From: Labilithrix sp.
GTDB taxonomy: Bacteria; Myxococcota_A; Polyangia; Polyangiales; Polyangiaceae
Assembly: GCA_019637155.1 (NCBI GenBank)
Contig: JAHBWE010000030.1
Span: 41,646 to 105,645, forward strand
Length of the DNA: 64,000 nucleotides
Reading direction: 5' to 3'
Below are positions 40,799-49,496 of this stretch, piece after piece. The notes below the pieces were generated by a model. That model saw only the letters and a program-made list of their open reading frames with translations. It made no database searches and was not told the DNA's origin. Each line of letters begins with the position of its first letter. The stretch's first letter is position 1. The translations under genes were made by a program, and so were the position numbers.

Positions 40799-42817
40799 CT
40801 ATGCTCCCTTCCGCTCCCCGTCGTCGTTTCGTCTCGGCAGCGCGACGTGAAAGGTCGCGCCGCGCCCGACCTCGCCCTCGCCCCAGGCCCGGCCGCCGTG
40901 ACGCTTCATGATGCGCGCGACGATCGCGAGCCCGATCCCGGTGCCCTCGAACTCCTTCGCGGAGTGCAGCCGCTCGAACGTCCCGAACAGCTTGTCGGCG
41001 TAGCGCATGTCGAAGCCGGCGCCGTTGTCGCTCACGGTGTAGACGATCTCGGTCGGCGTCTCCGCCGCGGAGGTGTCGATCGTCGCATCTTCGCGCCCGC
41101 GCGTGTACTTCACCGCGTTCGTGTAGAGGTTGACCCAGACCTGACGGAGGAGGCTCGCGTCGCCCCACGCCGGCGGGAGCGACGCGATCGTCGTGCGGAT
41201 GACGCGGTCGGGCTCGGTGCGGAGCGCGTCCTCGAGCGCCGATTTCGCCAGCGCGTCCATGTCGATGTCCTCGGCGACGAGCGGCTGCCGGCCCGTGCGC
41301 GAGAGCGCGAGGATGTCGTCGATGAGGAGACCCATCCGCTTCGCGTTCTTGCGGACGAGGCCGAGCATGCGGCGGCCCTCGGCGTCGAGCGATTTGCCGT
41401 GCTCCTCCTCGAGGATCTCGGAGAAGCCGTCGATCGCGCGGACCGGCGCGCGGAGGTCGTGCGAGACGGAGTAGCTGAAGCTCTCGAGCTCCTCGTTCGC
41501 GACGGTGAGCTCCTCGACGCGGCGCTCCAGCTCGCGCTCGAGCCTCGTGAGCTCGGTGAGGTCGGTCATGACCGAGACGTAGCCCGTCGTCGTGCCGCGA
41601 TCGACGAGGGGCTGGGTCGAGAGGTGGACGTCGACCCACTCGCCGGCGCGGTTCTTCGCGCGCAGCTGCGCCCGCACCGTCCCGCCGGCGAGGAGGACCT
41701 CGCGGTGCTTCTCCCGGTCGGCGCCCTCGATGATGGAGAGCACGGTCGCGATCGGCTTCCCGCGCGCGTCCGCCGCCGGCCAGCCGAAGAGCCGCTCCGC
41801 GGCGGGGTTCCACTCCTGGACGACGAAGTCGGTGTCGAGCCCGACGATCGCCTCGCTCGTCGACGAGAAGAGCAGGGTGTGGCGCCGCGAGATCGCGCTC
41901 GCGGCGATGCGGTCGGTGATGTCGACGAGCGTGACGAGCGTGGTCTCGCTCGAGTTGCCGGGGCGCACCGTCTTCTTCGTGCGGACGACGTACGTGCGCG
42001 GTCCTTGCGCGGTCGAGAGCGACAGCTCGATCCCGTCGTCTTCGGCCGTGTCCTCGGGCGGGAGCGAGGAGAAGAGCGCGACGAGCTCCGGCACCGCGAG
42101 CGCAGCGCCGCCGACCTCGAGGATCGGCGCGCCGAGCGCGGCGGCCTCGTCGACGCCGAACGCGTGGAGGAAGGCGCGGTTGGCGGCGATGATGCGGCCG
42201 GTGCGGTTCAAGAGCACGAGCGGCGCGGAGACGGTGTCGAGGACGCTGCGCTCGTGGCTGCGTGCGCGCTCGATCGAGTCGAGCTCGCGGAGGAGCCGCG
42301 CGTTCGACAGCGCGAGCGCCGCGTGGCACGCGAGCGCGTCGACGACCTCCACGTCGTCGTCGGTGAGCCCGGCGCCCGGATCGCCGTGACGTCGCACGAC
42401 GAAGAGGAAGCCGAGCGCCTTTCCGCGCGCGACGAGGGGCGCGACGAGGACGCTCTCGAGCCGGATCGACGCGCCCTCGCTGGGGTGCGCTTCGGTGACG
42501 CCCTCGGGCGAAGCGATCGGCTCGATGTACGCGCGCGACGCGTCGAGGGCCTCGCGCAGCTTGGCGGTGATTGGGATCGGCACCGCGCCGAGCCGCTTGA
42601 ACGTCTCGTCGTCGCGCGGGTCGTAGCCGGCCGCGGTCTCGAGCGTGCCGCCGGAAGAAGAGAGGAGGCGGATGCTCGTCGCGAGGCCGGTGACGTCCGC
42701 GACACGGCGGACGATCGTCTCGAGCAAGCGTGGGTAGTCCGTGGTCGCGTCCGCGAACGAGCGGAGGACGTCGACGAGCAGTCGAAGCCGGGTCCCCTCG
42801 GCGGAGTCGGTCGGCAT
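40799..42817 (-). CDS. Sensor histidine kinase with GAF and PAS domains
   Basis: 672 residues, cytoplasmic. A GAF domain covers about residues 30-185 (LETIVRRVADVTGLATSI, VLVAPLVARGKALGFLF), followed by two PAS domains (VLLNRTGRIIAANRAFLHAF near 205 and AIVGLDTDFVVQEWNPAA near 325). The dimerisation His lies in SFSYSVSHDLRAPVRAIDGF and the ATPase has VWVNLYTNAVKYTRG (N box), VSDNGAGFDMRY (G1) and GTGIGLAIVARIMKRHGG (G2). Layout and H-box resemble phytochrome-like kinases, but no chromophore Cys is evident in GAF. It phosphorylates the adjacent receiver. The signal is unknown. Confidence 0.94.
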   Translation of the reverse strand: MPTDSAEGTRLRLLVDVLRSFADATTDYPRLLETIVRRVADVTGLATSIRLLSSSGGTLETAAGYDPRDDETFKRLGAVPIPITAKLREALDASRAYIEPIASPEGVTEAHPSEGASIRLESVLVAPLVARGKALGFLFVVRRHGDPGAGLTDDDVEVVDALACHAALALSNARLLRELDSIERARSHERSVLDTVSAPLVLLNRTGRIIAANRAFLHAFGVDEAAALGAPILEVGGAALAVPELVALFSSLPPEDTAEDDGIELSLSTAQGPRTYVVRTKKTVRPGNSSETTLVTLVDITDRIAASAISRRHTLLFSSTSEAIVGLDTDFVVQEWNPAAERLFGWPAADARGKPIATVLSIIEGADREKHREVLLAGGTVRAQLRAKNRAGEWVDVHLSTQPLVDRGTTTGYVSVMTDLTELTRLERELERRVEELTVANEELESFSYSVSHDLRAPVRAIDGFSEILEEEHGKSLDAEGRRMLGLVRKNAKRMGLLIDDILALSRTGRQPLVAEDIDMDALAKSALEDALRTEPDRVIRTTIASLPPAWGDASLLRQVWVNLYTNAVKYTRGREDATIDTSAAETPTEIVYTVSDNGAGFDMRYADKLFGTFERLHSAKEFEGTGIGLAIVARIMKRHGGRAWGEGEVGRGATFHVALPRRNDDGERKGA

Positions 42818-42920
42818 TCGTCTCGAAGGTTACATGCGATCCCGATCGGGGCGCGACAAAGCGGCGAAAGCGTGAGCTCGACCGCTTCAGCGCGTCGCGA
42901 CTCTCGTAAGATGGGGACCC

Positions 42921-44804
42921 ATGCGCCCCGGTCCGCTCGCGCCGTTCACGCAGGCGCTCCGCTCGGCGGAGCTGCGGGCGATCGGGCGCGTCGTCCTCCA
43001 CGCCCTCGCGGTCGGCCTCGCCGTCGGCGCGGTCGCGTGCGTGTTCTTCACCGTCCTCGGCGTGGCCGAGCGCGTGATCCTCGAGGGCATCGGCGGCTAC
43101 GAGCCGCTCCGTCCCGCCGGCGAGCACGTGCTCGACTTCCCGATGCCGCGGCGGCCGTTCTCGCCGCTCGTCCTCGCGCTGATCCCCGCGTTCGGCGGGC
43201 TCGCGTCCGGCTTCGTCGCGCAGCGGCTCGCGCACGAGACGAGCGGCGGGGGCGGGGACGCGTACATCGACGCGTTCCATCGCCGCGGCGGCGCGATGCG
43301 CAAGCGTGTCGCGCTCGTGAAGATGGTCGCGACGGCGCTGACGCTCGGCTCGGGCGGCTCCGGCGGCCGCGAGGGCCCGACGATGCAGGTCGGCGCTGCG
43401 ATCGGCGCGCTGCTCGGCCGCTTCATCCAGGTCTCGGTCCGCGAGCGCCGCATCCTCGCGGTGTCGGGGACGGCGGCCGGCCTCTCCGCGATCTTCGGGA
43501 CGCCGCTCGGCGCCGCGCTCTTCGCGACCGAGGTCCTCTACCGCGACGACTTCGAGTCCGACGCGCTCGTCCCGGCCATCCTCGCGAGCGTCACCGCGCA
43601 CAGCGTCTTCGTCGCGATCTTCCCGGAGGCGGCCCTCTTCGCGCACGCGCCGCGCTACCCGTTCCAGCCGCTCCACCTCCCGCTCTACGCGCTGCTCGCG
43701 ATCGTCATCAGCGGCGTCGCGCGCGTCTTCGTCTTCACGCTCAAGCGGGCGAAGCACCTCTTTCACCTCCTGCGCGTGCCGTCGTGGACGCGGCCCGGCA
43801 TCGGCGGCGCGATGCTCGGCGCGGTCGCGGTGACCTGGATCGTGCTCGTGAACCCGCACCTCGATCTCGAGGGGCGCGGGATCGGCATCCTCGGGAGCGG
43901 CTACGGCGCGGCGCAGTCGGCGATCACGGGCGGCGCGTGGATCCCGGGCGGCTGGTGGGGGGTCGGGCTCTTGTGCCTCCTCGTCGTGGTGAAGATCCTC
44001 GCGACGTCCTTGTCGCTCGGCTCGGGCGGCAGCGCGGGCGACTTCGGTCCGTCGCTCGCGATCGGGGGCCTCGTCGGGGGCGCCTTCGGGCGCGCGGCGC
44101 AGCTCCTCGTGTCGCCGGCGATCGATCCGGGCGCGTTCGCGCTCGTCGGGATGGGCACGTTCTACGGCGGGATCGCGCACACGCCGGTGAGCTCGCTCGT
44201 CATGGTCTGCGAGATGGCGGGGACGTACGACCTCCTGCCGTCGCTCATGCTCACCTCCGGGCTCGCCTTCGTCCTCCTCCGGCGCGTGAGCCTCTACTCG
44301 AAGCAGCCGCGATCGCGCTTCGAGTCGCCGGCGCACGCGGGCGAGGACTCGCTCGACGTGTTGAAGCGCCTGAAGGTGAGCGAGGTCTTCCGCCGCGACG
44401 CGCTCGTGACGCTGAAGACGCGGCAGCCGCTCGCGAGCCTCGTCGCCGCGATCTCGGAGGCGCCGGAGTGGCAGGACTGCTTCCCGGTCCTCGACGACGC
44501 CGGCGCGCTCCGCGGCGTCGTCTCGGGCGAGATCTTGCGCGCGGCGTCGAAGGACGACTCGCCGGGCGCGCTCATCATCGCCGCCGACGTGATGCTGCCG
44601 CCGCTCCACGTCTCGCCGAACGACGACCTCCACACCGCGCTCGAGCGCTTCTTCGGCAACGAGCTCCACGAGCTGCCCGTCGTCGAGGAGGGCGCGGTCG
44701 TCGGCGTCCTCGATCAGGCGCACATCACGCGCGCCTACCACGACTACCTCGGCAAGCTCGCCGGCGACGGCGAGCGCGTCTCGGTGGTCGATCTGCCGCC
44801 GTGA
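42921..44804 (+). CDS. CLC-family chloride channel/antiporter with C-terminal CBS pair
   Basis: 627 residues. About ten membrane segments; the chloride filter is at GSGGSGGREGPTMQVGA (the glutamate of GREGP is the antiporter gate) and at GSGGSAGDFGPSLAIGG (GxFxP). The usual GSGIP motif is replaced by TSGGGGDAYIDAFH, so the first filter serine is not in standard form. The proton glutamate candidate is in ATEVLYRDDFE. Two CBS domains occupy residues 460-610 (VSEVFRRDALVTLKTRQPLA and AADVMLPPLHVSPNDD) and probably bind nucleotides as in other CLC proteins. The GTG of the J-domain gene overlaps its stop. Confidence 0.93.
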   Translation: MRPGPLAPFTQALRSAELRAIGRVVLHALAVGLAVGAVACVFFTVLGVAERVILEGIGGYEPLRPAGEHVLDFPMPRRPFSPLVLALIPAFGGLASGFVAQRLAHETSGGGGDAYIDAFHRRGGAMRKRVALVKMVATALTLGSGGSGGREGPTMQVGAAIGALLGRFIQVSVRERRILAVSGTAAGLSAIFGTPLGAALFATEVLYRDDFESDALVPAILASVTAHSVFVAIFPEAALFAHAPRYPFQPLHLPLYALLAIVISGVARVFVFTLKRAKHLFHLLRVPSWTRPGIGGAMLGAVAVTWIVLVNPHLDLEGRGIGILGSGYGAAQSAITGGAWIPGGWWGVGLLCLLVVVKILATSLSLGSGGSAGDFGPSLAIGGLVGGAFGRAAQLLVSPAIDPGAFALVGMGTFYGGIAHTPVSSLVMVCEMAGTYDLLPSLMLTSGLAFVLLRRVSLYSKQPRSRFESPAHAGEDSLDVLKRLKVSEVFRRDALVTLKTRQPLASLVAAISEAPEWQDCFPVLDDAGALRGVVSGEILRAASKDDSPGALIIAADVMLPPLHVSPNDDLHTALERFFGNELHELPVVEEGAVVGVLDQAHITRAYHDYLGKLAGDGERVSVVDLPP

Positions 44805-45310
44805 GCGTCGAGGAGGCGCTCTTCGCGCCGGTGGTCTCGATCACGTCGACGAAGCGGCGCCGCTTCTTCTGGGCGGCGTGGTGGTCGGGGCCGCCGGTGC
44901 GCGTGCCGTTCCGCAAGCCGGACGCGAGCGACGGCGGCGCCGCGACGTTCGAGGAGGCGGTGGCGGCGGCGAACGCGCGCGCGGGCACGACGCTCGCCGT
45001 CACGGACCCGCTCTGGGCTCGCGCGTGGATGCGCGTGCTCCGCGGCGAGGAGGTGTGGCCGTCGCGCGCGGATCGCGAGCCGCGCGCGCCCCGGGCCCGC
45101 GCGCCGGAGGCCGAGGCGGGCTCGATCTGGTCGCTGCTCGGCGTGACGAAGGACGTGACGCTCGCCGAGCTCAAGGCGGCCTACCGGCGCCGCGCGATCG
45201 AGCTCCACCCCGATCGCGGCGGCGACGCCGAGACGTTCCGGCGCCTCCTCGCCGCCTACGAGGAGGCGCAGAAGCGCGTGGCGCGGCCTCGCCCGCGGCG
45301 GTCTTCGTGA
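44801..45310 (+). CDS. J-domain (DnaJ-like) protein
   Basis: 169 residues from the GTG overlapping the CLC stop (GTGA). The J domain is at the C-terminus (about residues 107-160): SIWSLLGVTKDVTLAELKAAYRR, then AIELHPDRGGDAETFRRLL with the essential HPD. The N-terminal half (FFWAAWWSGPPVRVPFRKP) is unknown. J domains stimulate Hsp70 ATPase, and their placement after a membrane protein suggests a role in folding or regulation of the channel, but nothing proves it. No G/F or zinc domain is present, so it is a type III J protein. Confidence 0.85.
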   Translation: MSVEEALFAPVVSITSTKRRRFFWAAWWSGPPVRVPFRKPDASDGGAATFEEAVAAANARAGTTLAVTDPLWARAWMRVLRGEEVWPSRADREPRAPRARAPEAEAGSIWSLLGVTKDVTLAELKAAYRRRAIELHPDRGGDAETFRRLLAAYEEAQKRVARPRPRRSS

Positions 45311-45329
45311 CCTCGCGTCGCGGCGCGAC

Positions 45330-46043
45330 CTAGAGCAGGTCGTCGAGGCCCGAGGCGGTGAGGGATTTGCGGGCGGCCTCGTCCCAGCCGCGGTTCGCGG
45401 TCGGGCTCGCGGGGCTCGGGTGCGGCATCGTGATCGGCTCGCGGCCGGTGACGAGCGCGAGGCGCTTCGCGGCGTAGGCGCCGATCCCGACGAGGTGCTT
45501 CGGCGCGAGGACCGCGATCGCCTCGGCGAGGGCTTCATCGCAAATCGCTTCCATGGCCTTTCGTTCTTCTTTTGCGATTTTATCGGGAGTGACGTTAGCA
45601 CCGGTTTCGCCGAGGAAGAGGAGCGGGCAGTAGTTGAGGACGAAGGCGCGGCGGAAGAACGCGCCGGCGTCGCCGTGCTTGCGCGCGAAGGCGCCCCACA
45701 GCCGCTGGCCGGAGACCTCGCTCCGGGTGCAGTCCCAGCCGAGCACGGGCCGTTTGTCGTGGCAGTTCGCGGGCGGCGTGATCGTGCCGTCGAGGCGGAG
45801 GAAGTCACGGACCGACGCGACCTCGCCGAACGGCACGCCGGTCTGTCCCATCCCGAAGGGGCCCGGGTTCATGCCGAGGAGGAGGACCTCCTTCGGCGCC
45901 TTCCCGTAGCGCTCGAAGTACGCCCGCGCGACGGGCCACGCGTACTCGAGGGGGTGATAGACGAACGCGACGGGCGGTCCGAAGCGGAGCGGCTTCGTGC
46001 GCGCCGCGAGGCGCTCCATGATCGTCACGAGATCGTCCGCCAT
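45330..46043 (-). CDS. SMUG1-type uracil-DNA glycosylase
   Basis: 237 residues from the ATG at 46043 (a GTG at 46055 is possible). SMUG1 removes uracil and related bases from DNA and starts base excision repair. The water-activating motif GMNPGPFGMGQTGVPFGEV and the intercalating HPSP loop (TMPHPSPASPTANRGW) are both present. SEVSGQRLWGAFARKHGDA and VLNYCPLLFLGETGANVTP are also characteristic. The length is slightly below animal SMUG1. It sits alone, convergent with the J-domain gene and next to an XRE regulator. Confidence 0.93.
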   Translation of the reverse strand: MADDLVTIMERLAARTKPLRFGPPVAFVYHPLEYAWPVARAYFERYGKAPKEVLLLGMNPGPFGMGQTGVPFGEVASVRDFLRLDGTITPPANCHDKRPVLGWDCTRSEVSGQRLWGAFARKHGDAGAFFRRAFVLNYCPLLFLGETGANVTPDKIAKEERKAMEAICDEALAEAIAVLAPKHLVGIGAYAAKRLALVTGREPITMPHPSPASPTANRGWDEAARKSLTASGLDDLL

Positions 46044-46065
46044 CGCGGCGCGCACTCTAGCGTGC

Positions 46066-46857
46066 CTACGACGACGTGACGGAGCGGAAAAGCTTCGCCG
46101 TCGCCTCGTCGGCGGGGAAGAACGTCTCGATCGTGATCTCCTCGGCGGTCGCGTCGATCGGGGTCCCGATCGTCGCGACGGTCGAGAAGATGCTCGCCTC
46201 GACGCCGTCCTTGCGGAGGTGCACGGTGAGGAACGGGCCGCGCGGCGTCGCGGTCGCGACGCGGACGGGCGGGAGATCGGGGATCGCCTCGAGCGCCGCG
46301 AGCATCTTCCTCGTCCGCGCCTCGTCGCCGCCCTCGCGCATGATCTCGCGGCGCGAGCGCTCGATCGTGAACGCGGCGACCTCCTCGAAGTTCACGATCG
46401 CGGGGCGGAGCCCGCGCGGATGGAGCGTCGCGACGACGAGGTTCTTCATCACCTCGGGCGGCGCGTTCGCGACGTCGGCGAACGTGGCGAGGAGCCGCGC
46501 GGCGCCGCCGTTCAGCTGGAGGACGTTCCACGATCGATCGACCGCGACGGCGCCGTTCGGCTCCATCCCGTCGAGGATCAGCTGCACCGCGCGCCGGAGC
46601 GACGCCGCCTCGGGGGCGTCGAGGGGCTCGTCGCGGTAGGCGGCGACGAAGCCCGCCGCCTCGAGCAGCGAGTTCCGCTCGCGGAGCGACATGTCGAGCG
46701 CGGACCCGAGCACCAGCACCATCGTGCGGCTCGGCGCGGCCTTCCCGGTCTCGAGGCACGAGAGGTGACGCGTCGAGATCTCGGCTTCGTGCGCGAGGCG
46801 CTCCTGGCTCAAGCCGCGCTGGGTCCGGTAGCGGCGGAGGGCGAGGCCGAACGTCAT
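46066..46857 (-). CDS. XRE-type helix-turn-helix regulator with MmyB-like ligand domain
   Basis: 263 residues from the ATG at 46857. The helix-turn-helix is residues 1-60 (GLALRRYRTQRGLSQERLAH, ISTRHLSCLETGKAAPSRTM). The rest (AVDRSWNVLQLNGGAARLL, and the acidic ITIETFFPADEATAKLF end) belongs to the MmyB-like fold, which in Streptomyces relatives binds small molecules such as fatty acids. A perfect 9-base palindrome lies 33 bases upstream, between this gene and the small membrane protein gene, and is its probable operator, so autoregulation and control of the neighbour are likely. Confidence 0.88.
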   Translation of the reverse strand: MTFGLALRRYRTQRGLSQERLAHEAEISTRHLSCLETGKAAPSRTMVLVLGSALDMSLRERNSLLEAAGFVAAYRDEPLDAPEAASLRRAVQLILDGMEPNGAVAVDRSWNVLQLNGGAARLLATFADVANAPPEVMKNLVVATLHPRGLRPAIVNFEEVAAFTIERSRREIMREGGDEARTRKMLAALEAIPDLPPVRVATATPRGPFLTVHLRKDGVEASIFSTVATIGTPIDATAEEITIETFFPADEATAKLFRSVTSS

Positions 46858-46890
46858 GCCTGGAGGGTACTCCGCGGCCCCACGTCCCGA

Positions 46891-46909
46891 CATGACCTCG
46901 GAGGTCATG
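46891..46909. promoter_or_regulatory. Perfect palindrome, likely operator of the XRE regulator
   Basis: CATGACCTC and GAGGTCATG flank a single G. A third half-site CATGACC follows at 46915-46921, and GGTCTTCATGACC (46909-46921) forms a second shorter dyad. The site lies between two divergent starts 85 bases apart. This is the usual position of a helix-turn-helix operator. Which gene it controls is not visible. Confidence 0.65.
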
Positions 46910-46942
46910 GTCTTCATGACCGAGCGGGCCCAGAACGAGGGC

Positions 46943-47281
46943 ATGAAGAAACGGTCTCCTCTCGTTCCGCTCCTCGTCCTGGTTCCGTTCACCGTCTTCA
47001 GCGTCGTCTGCGCCTACGAGGGACGCGCCGACGGCCTCCGAGCGCTGAGCCATCCGTGGGCGATGCAGGTAGGGCTCGACCTGGTCATCTCGTGTTTCCT
47101 CGTCGGCGGCTGGATCCGCCGCGACGCGCGCGAGCACGGCATCTCGGCGCTCCCGTTCCTCGTCCTCCTCCCTCTCCTGGGCTCGATTGCGGCGCTCCTG
47201 TATCTCGTACGCCGCGCGTGGAGCCGCCCGCCGACCTCTCACCCCGTCGTCCCGCGCGGCGCGCTGAACGCCTCTGCGTGA
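46943..47281 (+). CDS. Small membrane protein (DUF2834-like), unknown function
   Basis: 112 residues from the ATG at 46943, with GAGGGC just before it; starts at 46892 and 46916 lie within the operator-like palindrome and are less likely. Three hydrophobic segments are visible (PLLVLVPFTVFSVVCAYEG, VGLDLVISCFLVGGWI, LPFLVLLPLLGSIAALLYL), and the layout resembles DUF2834. The tail is Arg/Pro-rich. It probably depends on the adjacent XRE regulator. No enzyme motif is visible. Confidence 0.7.
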   Translation: MKKRSPLVPLLVLVPFTVFSVVCAYEGRADGLRALSHPWAMQVGLDLVISCFLVGGWIRRDAREHGISALPFLVLLPLLGSIAALLYLVRRAWSRPPTSHPVVPRGALNASA

Positions 47282-47341
47282 GCGGAGCGATCCGACAACG
47301 GCGCGATCTTCCGCTTCGCGGCGAACTGACCGAGGCCGGCG

Positions 47342-48829
47342 TCAGCCGGTGTACGACTCGTCCTGCTCGATGCGGGAGAGGACCCAGTCGAAGTCGCCGG
47401 TGGTGACCTTCACGTTGCAGAACTTGCACTGCCCGACCATGTTCACGTCGAGCGGCCCGCCGCAGTTCGAGCACGCGAGGTCGGTGCGGGTAGGGCCCTT
47501 TCGGTTCGTGCCGCGGATGAGCGTCCAGTACTCGGTGTACGCGCGCGGCCGGCTCCGGCTCCCGGACACGACGCGCCCGTCGTCGCTGATCGTGTAGTCG
47601 AGGCTCGACGCCCACACGCGCACGGTGATCGCGTCGTAGAACGCGTCCGTCGACGCCTTCGCGAGCTCGATGTTCGAGATGCGCGCGTTCTCGGTGACGT
47701 TGCGGAGCCGCTGCGCGACGTACGCCTGGATCCAATACTGTTGCACCGTGAAGAGCGCGTCGCTCATGAACGGCCGCATCTTCGTGAGGTCGCGGTTCGA
47801 CCACCCGATCTGGAACTGCTGGAAGACGAGGGCGATGCGCGCGTTGAGCTGCGCGACGTCGAACGCGGGGTCCTTGTGCCGGATCCGCGCGATCGCGCGG
47901 GGGAGCCCCTGGTCGCGCACGGTCGGTGCGTCGTTGCCTTGCTCCTCCACGTTCGCGGTGAGGATCGGCGGGCGCGCCTCGCGCTGCATCACGCTCACGC
48001 CCTGGAGCGACCAGTCGAACGAGCCGTCGTTCACGATCCGCGCGCAGTGCTTGCACGAGCCGCTGAAGAGCGACTCCTGCGGCGCGCCGCAGTTGGGGCA
48101 CCCGAGCTGCCGCACCTGCGCCGGCGTGCGCGACTTCGCGCTCGGCTTCCGCGCGAGCGTCCAGCGCTCCTGGACGTATTGGCCCTGACCCGCCTCGGTG
48201 TAGTTCGCCTCGAGCTCCGCGACGACGCGCGCGCCCGCGGTCGCGTCCACGCTCACCTCGATGAAGCGGAGCGCGCCGATGACGACGTGGTCGACCGGCC
48301 CGCGCGTGCTCTGCTGCAGCTCCAGCATCGCGTTCGGCGAGAGGTACGCCGACAGCCGATTGAGCGCGCCTTGCCCCCGCGCGCGATGCACCTCCGCGTA
48401 GAGGCCGTAGAGGAAGTCCTCGAACACGATGCGCGAGAAATTCGGATCGAAGTCGCGGATGCGCTCGAGCTTCGGGCTCGGCGGCGGCACGTACGGCGCG
48501 ACGTACGCCGAGCTCCCCGGATCGGCGACGCCGGCCGACCAGTCACGCTGCGAGCCTTGCGTCGACTTCTTGTAGATGAAGTACCCGATCACGACGAGCG
48601 TGATCGGGATCCCGACCGCGGGGTGCTCGATGCAGAGCCAGACGAGGAGCTCGACGATCGCGCCCCCGTCGCCGCTGCCCCCGCCGCCGCCACCACCACC
48701 CCCGCCGCCCGACGATCGCGAGCCGGAGTACGATCCGCCGCCGCCCGGCCGCGCGAACGCGATCGCGGCGACGAGCACGAGCGCGACCGCGATCGCGCCT
48801 CCGACGATCCAGCGCCGCCGCGACCTCAC
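47342..48829 (-). CDS. Tim44-like domain membrane protein with two zinc ribbons
   Basis: 495 residues from the GTG overlapping the TPM gene stop (GTGA). A membrane helix at the start (WIVGGAIAVALVLVAAIAFA) and one at about 65-85 (LCIEHPAVGIPITLVVIGYF) bracket a Gly-rich loop of 11 glycines. Two Tim44-like domains follow: one near residue 130 (DPNFSRIVFEDFLYGLYAEV), the other near 320 (DVAQLNARIALVFQQFQIGW). Each ends with a zinc ribbon (LGCPNCGAPQ, CKHCARIV and LACSNCGGPL, CKFCNVKV). Tim44-like domains bind membranes; bacterial copies often sit beside TPM proteins. Confidence 0.87.
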   Translation of the reverse strand: MRSRRRWIVGGAIAVALVLVAAIAFARPGGGGSYSGSRSSGGGGGGGGGGGSGDGGAIVELLVWLCIEHPAVGIPITLVVIGYFIYKKSTQGSQRDWSAGVADPGSSAYVAPYVPPPSPKLERIRDFDPNFSRIVFEDFLYGLYAEVHRARGQGALNRLSAYLSPNAMLELQQSTRGPVDHVVIGALRFIEVSVDATAGARVVAELEANYTEAGQGQYVQERWTLARKPSAKSRTPAQVRQLGCPNCGAPQESLFSGSCKHCARIVNDGSFDWSLQGVSVMQREARPPILTANVEEQGNDAPTVRDQGLPRAIARIRHKDPAFDVAQLNARIALVFQQFQIGWSNRDLTKMRPFMSDALFTVQQYWIQAYVAQRLRNVTENARISNIELAKASTDAFYDAITVRVWASSLDYTISDDGRVVSGSRSRPRAYTEYWTLIRGTNRKGPTRTDLACSNCGGPLDVNMVGQCKFCNVKVTTGDFDWVLSRIEQDESYTG

Positions 48830-49449
48830 GCGAACCCCATCTCGTCGGGTAGCTCGTTCACGTCGTCGGCCTGTCGCGGCATCCCCTTCGCGAGGACGGG
48901 CCCGAGCGACTCGAGTCCCGCGACGAACGCGTCGAAGTCGGGCACGGGTCGATCGACCGCCTTCTGGATCGCCTCGACGGAAGGCGCGATGAGGAGCGGA
49001 TCGACCGAGACGTCCGGCACGACCGCGACCTTGTGCTCGAAGAGCCCGACGAGCACGAGGACGCCGTTCCGCCCGCTCGTCCGCCCGACCCCGAGCTCGT
49101 GGAACGCCGCCGCCGCCGCGCGCTGCACCTCTTCCTGCCGCCGCGCGCTCGGCGTGAGGAGCCGGCGGAGGACGAGGGTGTAGCGACAGAGCAGGGCGCC
49201 CGCCGCGAACGACACCGCGATGTCGATCGGGATCCAGGTGAGCGCGAACTCCTTGTCCGCGAACAGGACGAACGCGAGGCTCGCGAGCGCGACGAGCGCC
49301 CCGAACCCGAGGTCCGCCTCGCGGTAGGTGACGCCCGCCTGCCGCCGCACGGTGACGACGAGCTCGGCCGAGGTCTGGCTCTCGACGCGCTCGATCGCCT
49401 TGCGGACGGCCGTCTTGGCGGCGGCATCGAAGAAGGCGCGGGTCGACAA
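48826..49449 (-). CDS. TPM domain membrane protein
   Basis: 207 residues. The TPM fold starts FDAAAKTAVRKAIERVESQT, then SAELVVTVRRQAGVTYREA; two membrane helices lie at about 50-63 (LVALASLAFVLFAD) and 75-90 (IAVSFAAGALLCRYTL). The second half has GRNGVLVLVGLFEHKVAVVP, another TPM element. TPM proteins of the thylakoid and bacteria have phosphatase-like folds and may act in membrane protein quality control. It is coupled to the Tim44-like gene, so they probably act together. Confidence 0.88.
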   Translation of the reverse strand: MSTRAFFDAAAKTAVRKAIERVESQTSAELVVTVRRQAGVTYREADLGFGALVALASLAFVLFADKEFALTWIPIDIAVSFAAGALLCRYTLVLRRLLTPSARRQEEVQRAAAAAFHELGVGRTSGRNGVLVLVGLFEHKVAVVPDVSVDPLLIAPSVEAIQKAVDRPVPDFDAFVAGLESLGPVLAKGMPRQADDVNELPDEMGFA

Positions 49450-49496
49450 CGGAGCGAGGGTAAATCGCCCGGCGCGCCCGCGCTAGGTTCTGCGCG

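Noticed and set aside
40368..44741. 1457-codon minus-strand open frame spanning the CLC gene
   Set aside because: Only the last 142 codons (receiver) are real; the rest is Arg/Glu/Asp-rich antisense to CLC and the kinase.
40847..45310. 1487-codon plus-strand open frame
   Set aside because: Real only from 44801 (J-domain). Earlier part is a shadow of the kinase and CLC genes.
46956..47242. Minus-strand open frame over the small membrane protein
   Set aside because: Antisense of a gene with clear membrane helices; no ribosome site and no recognisable motif.
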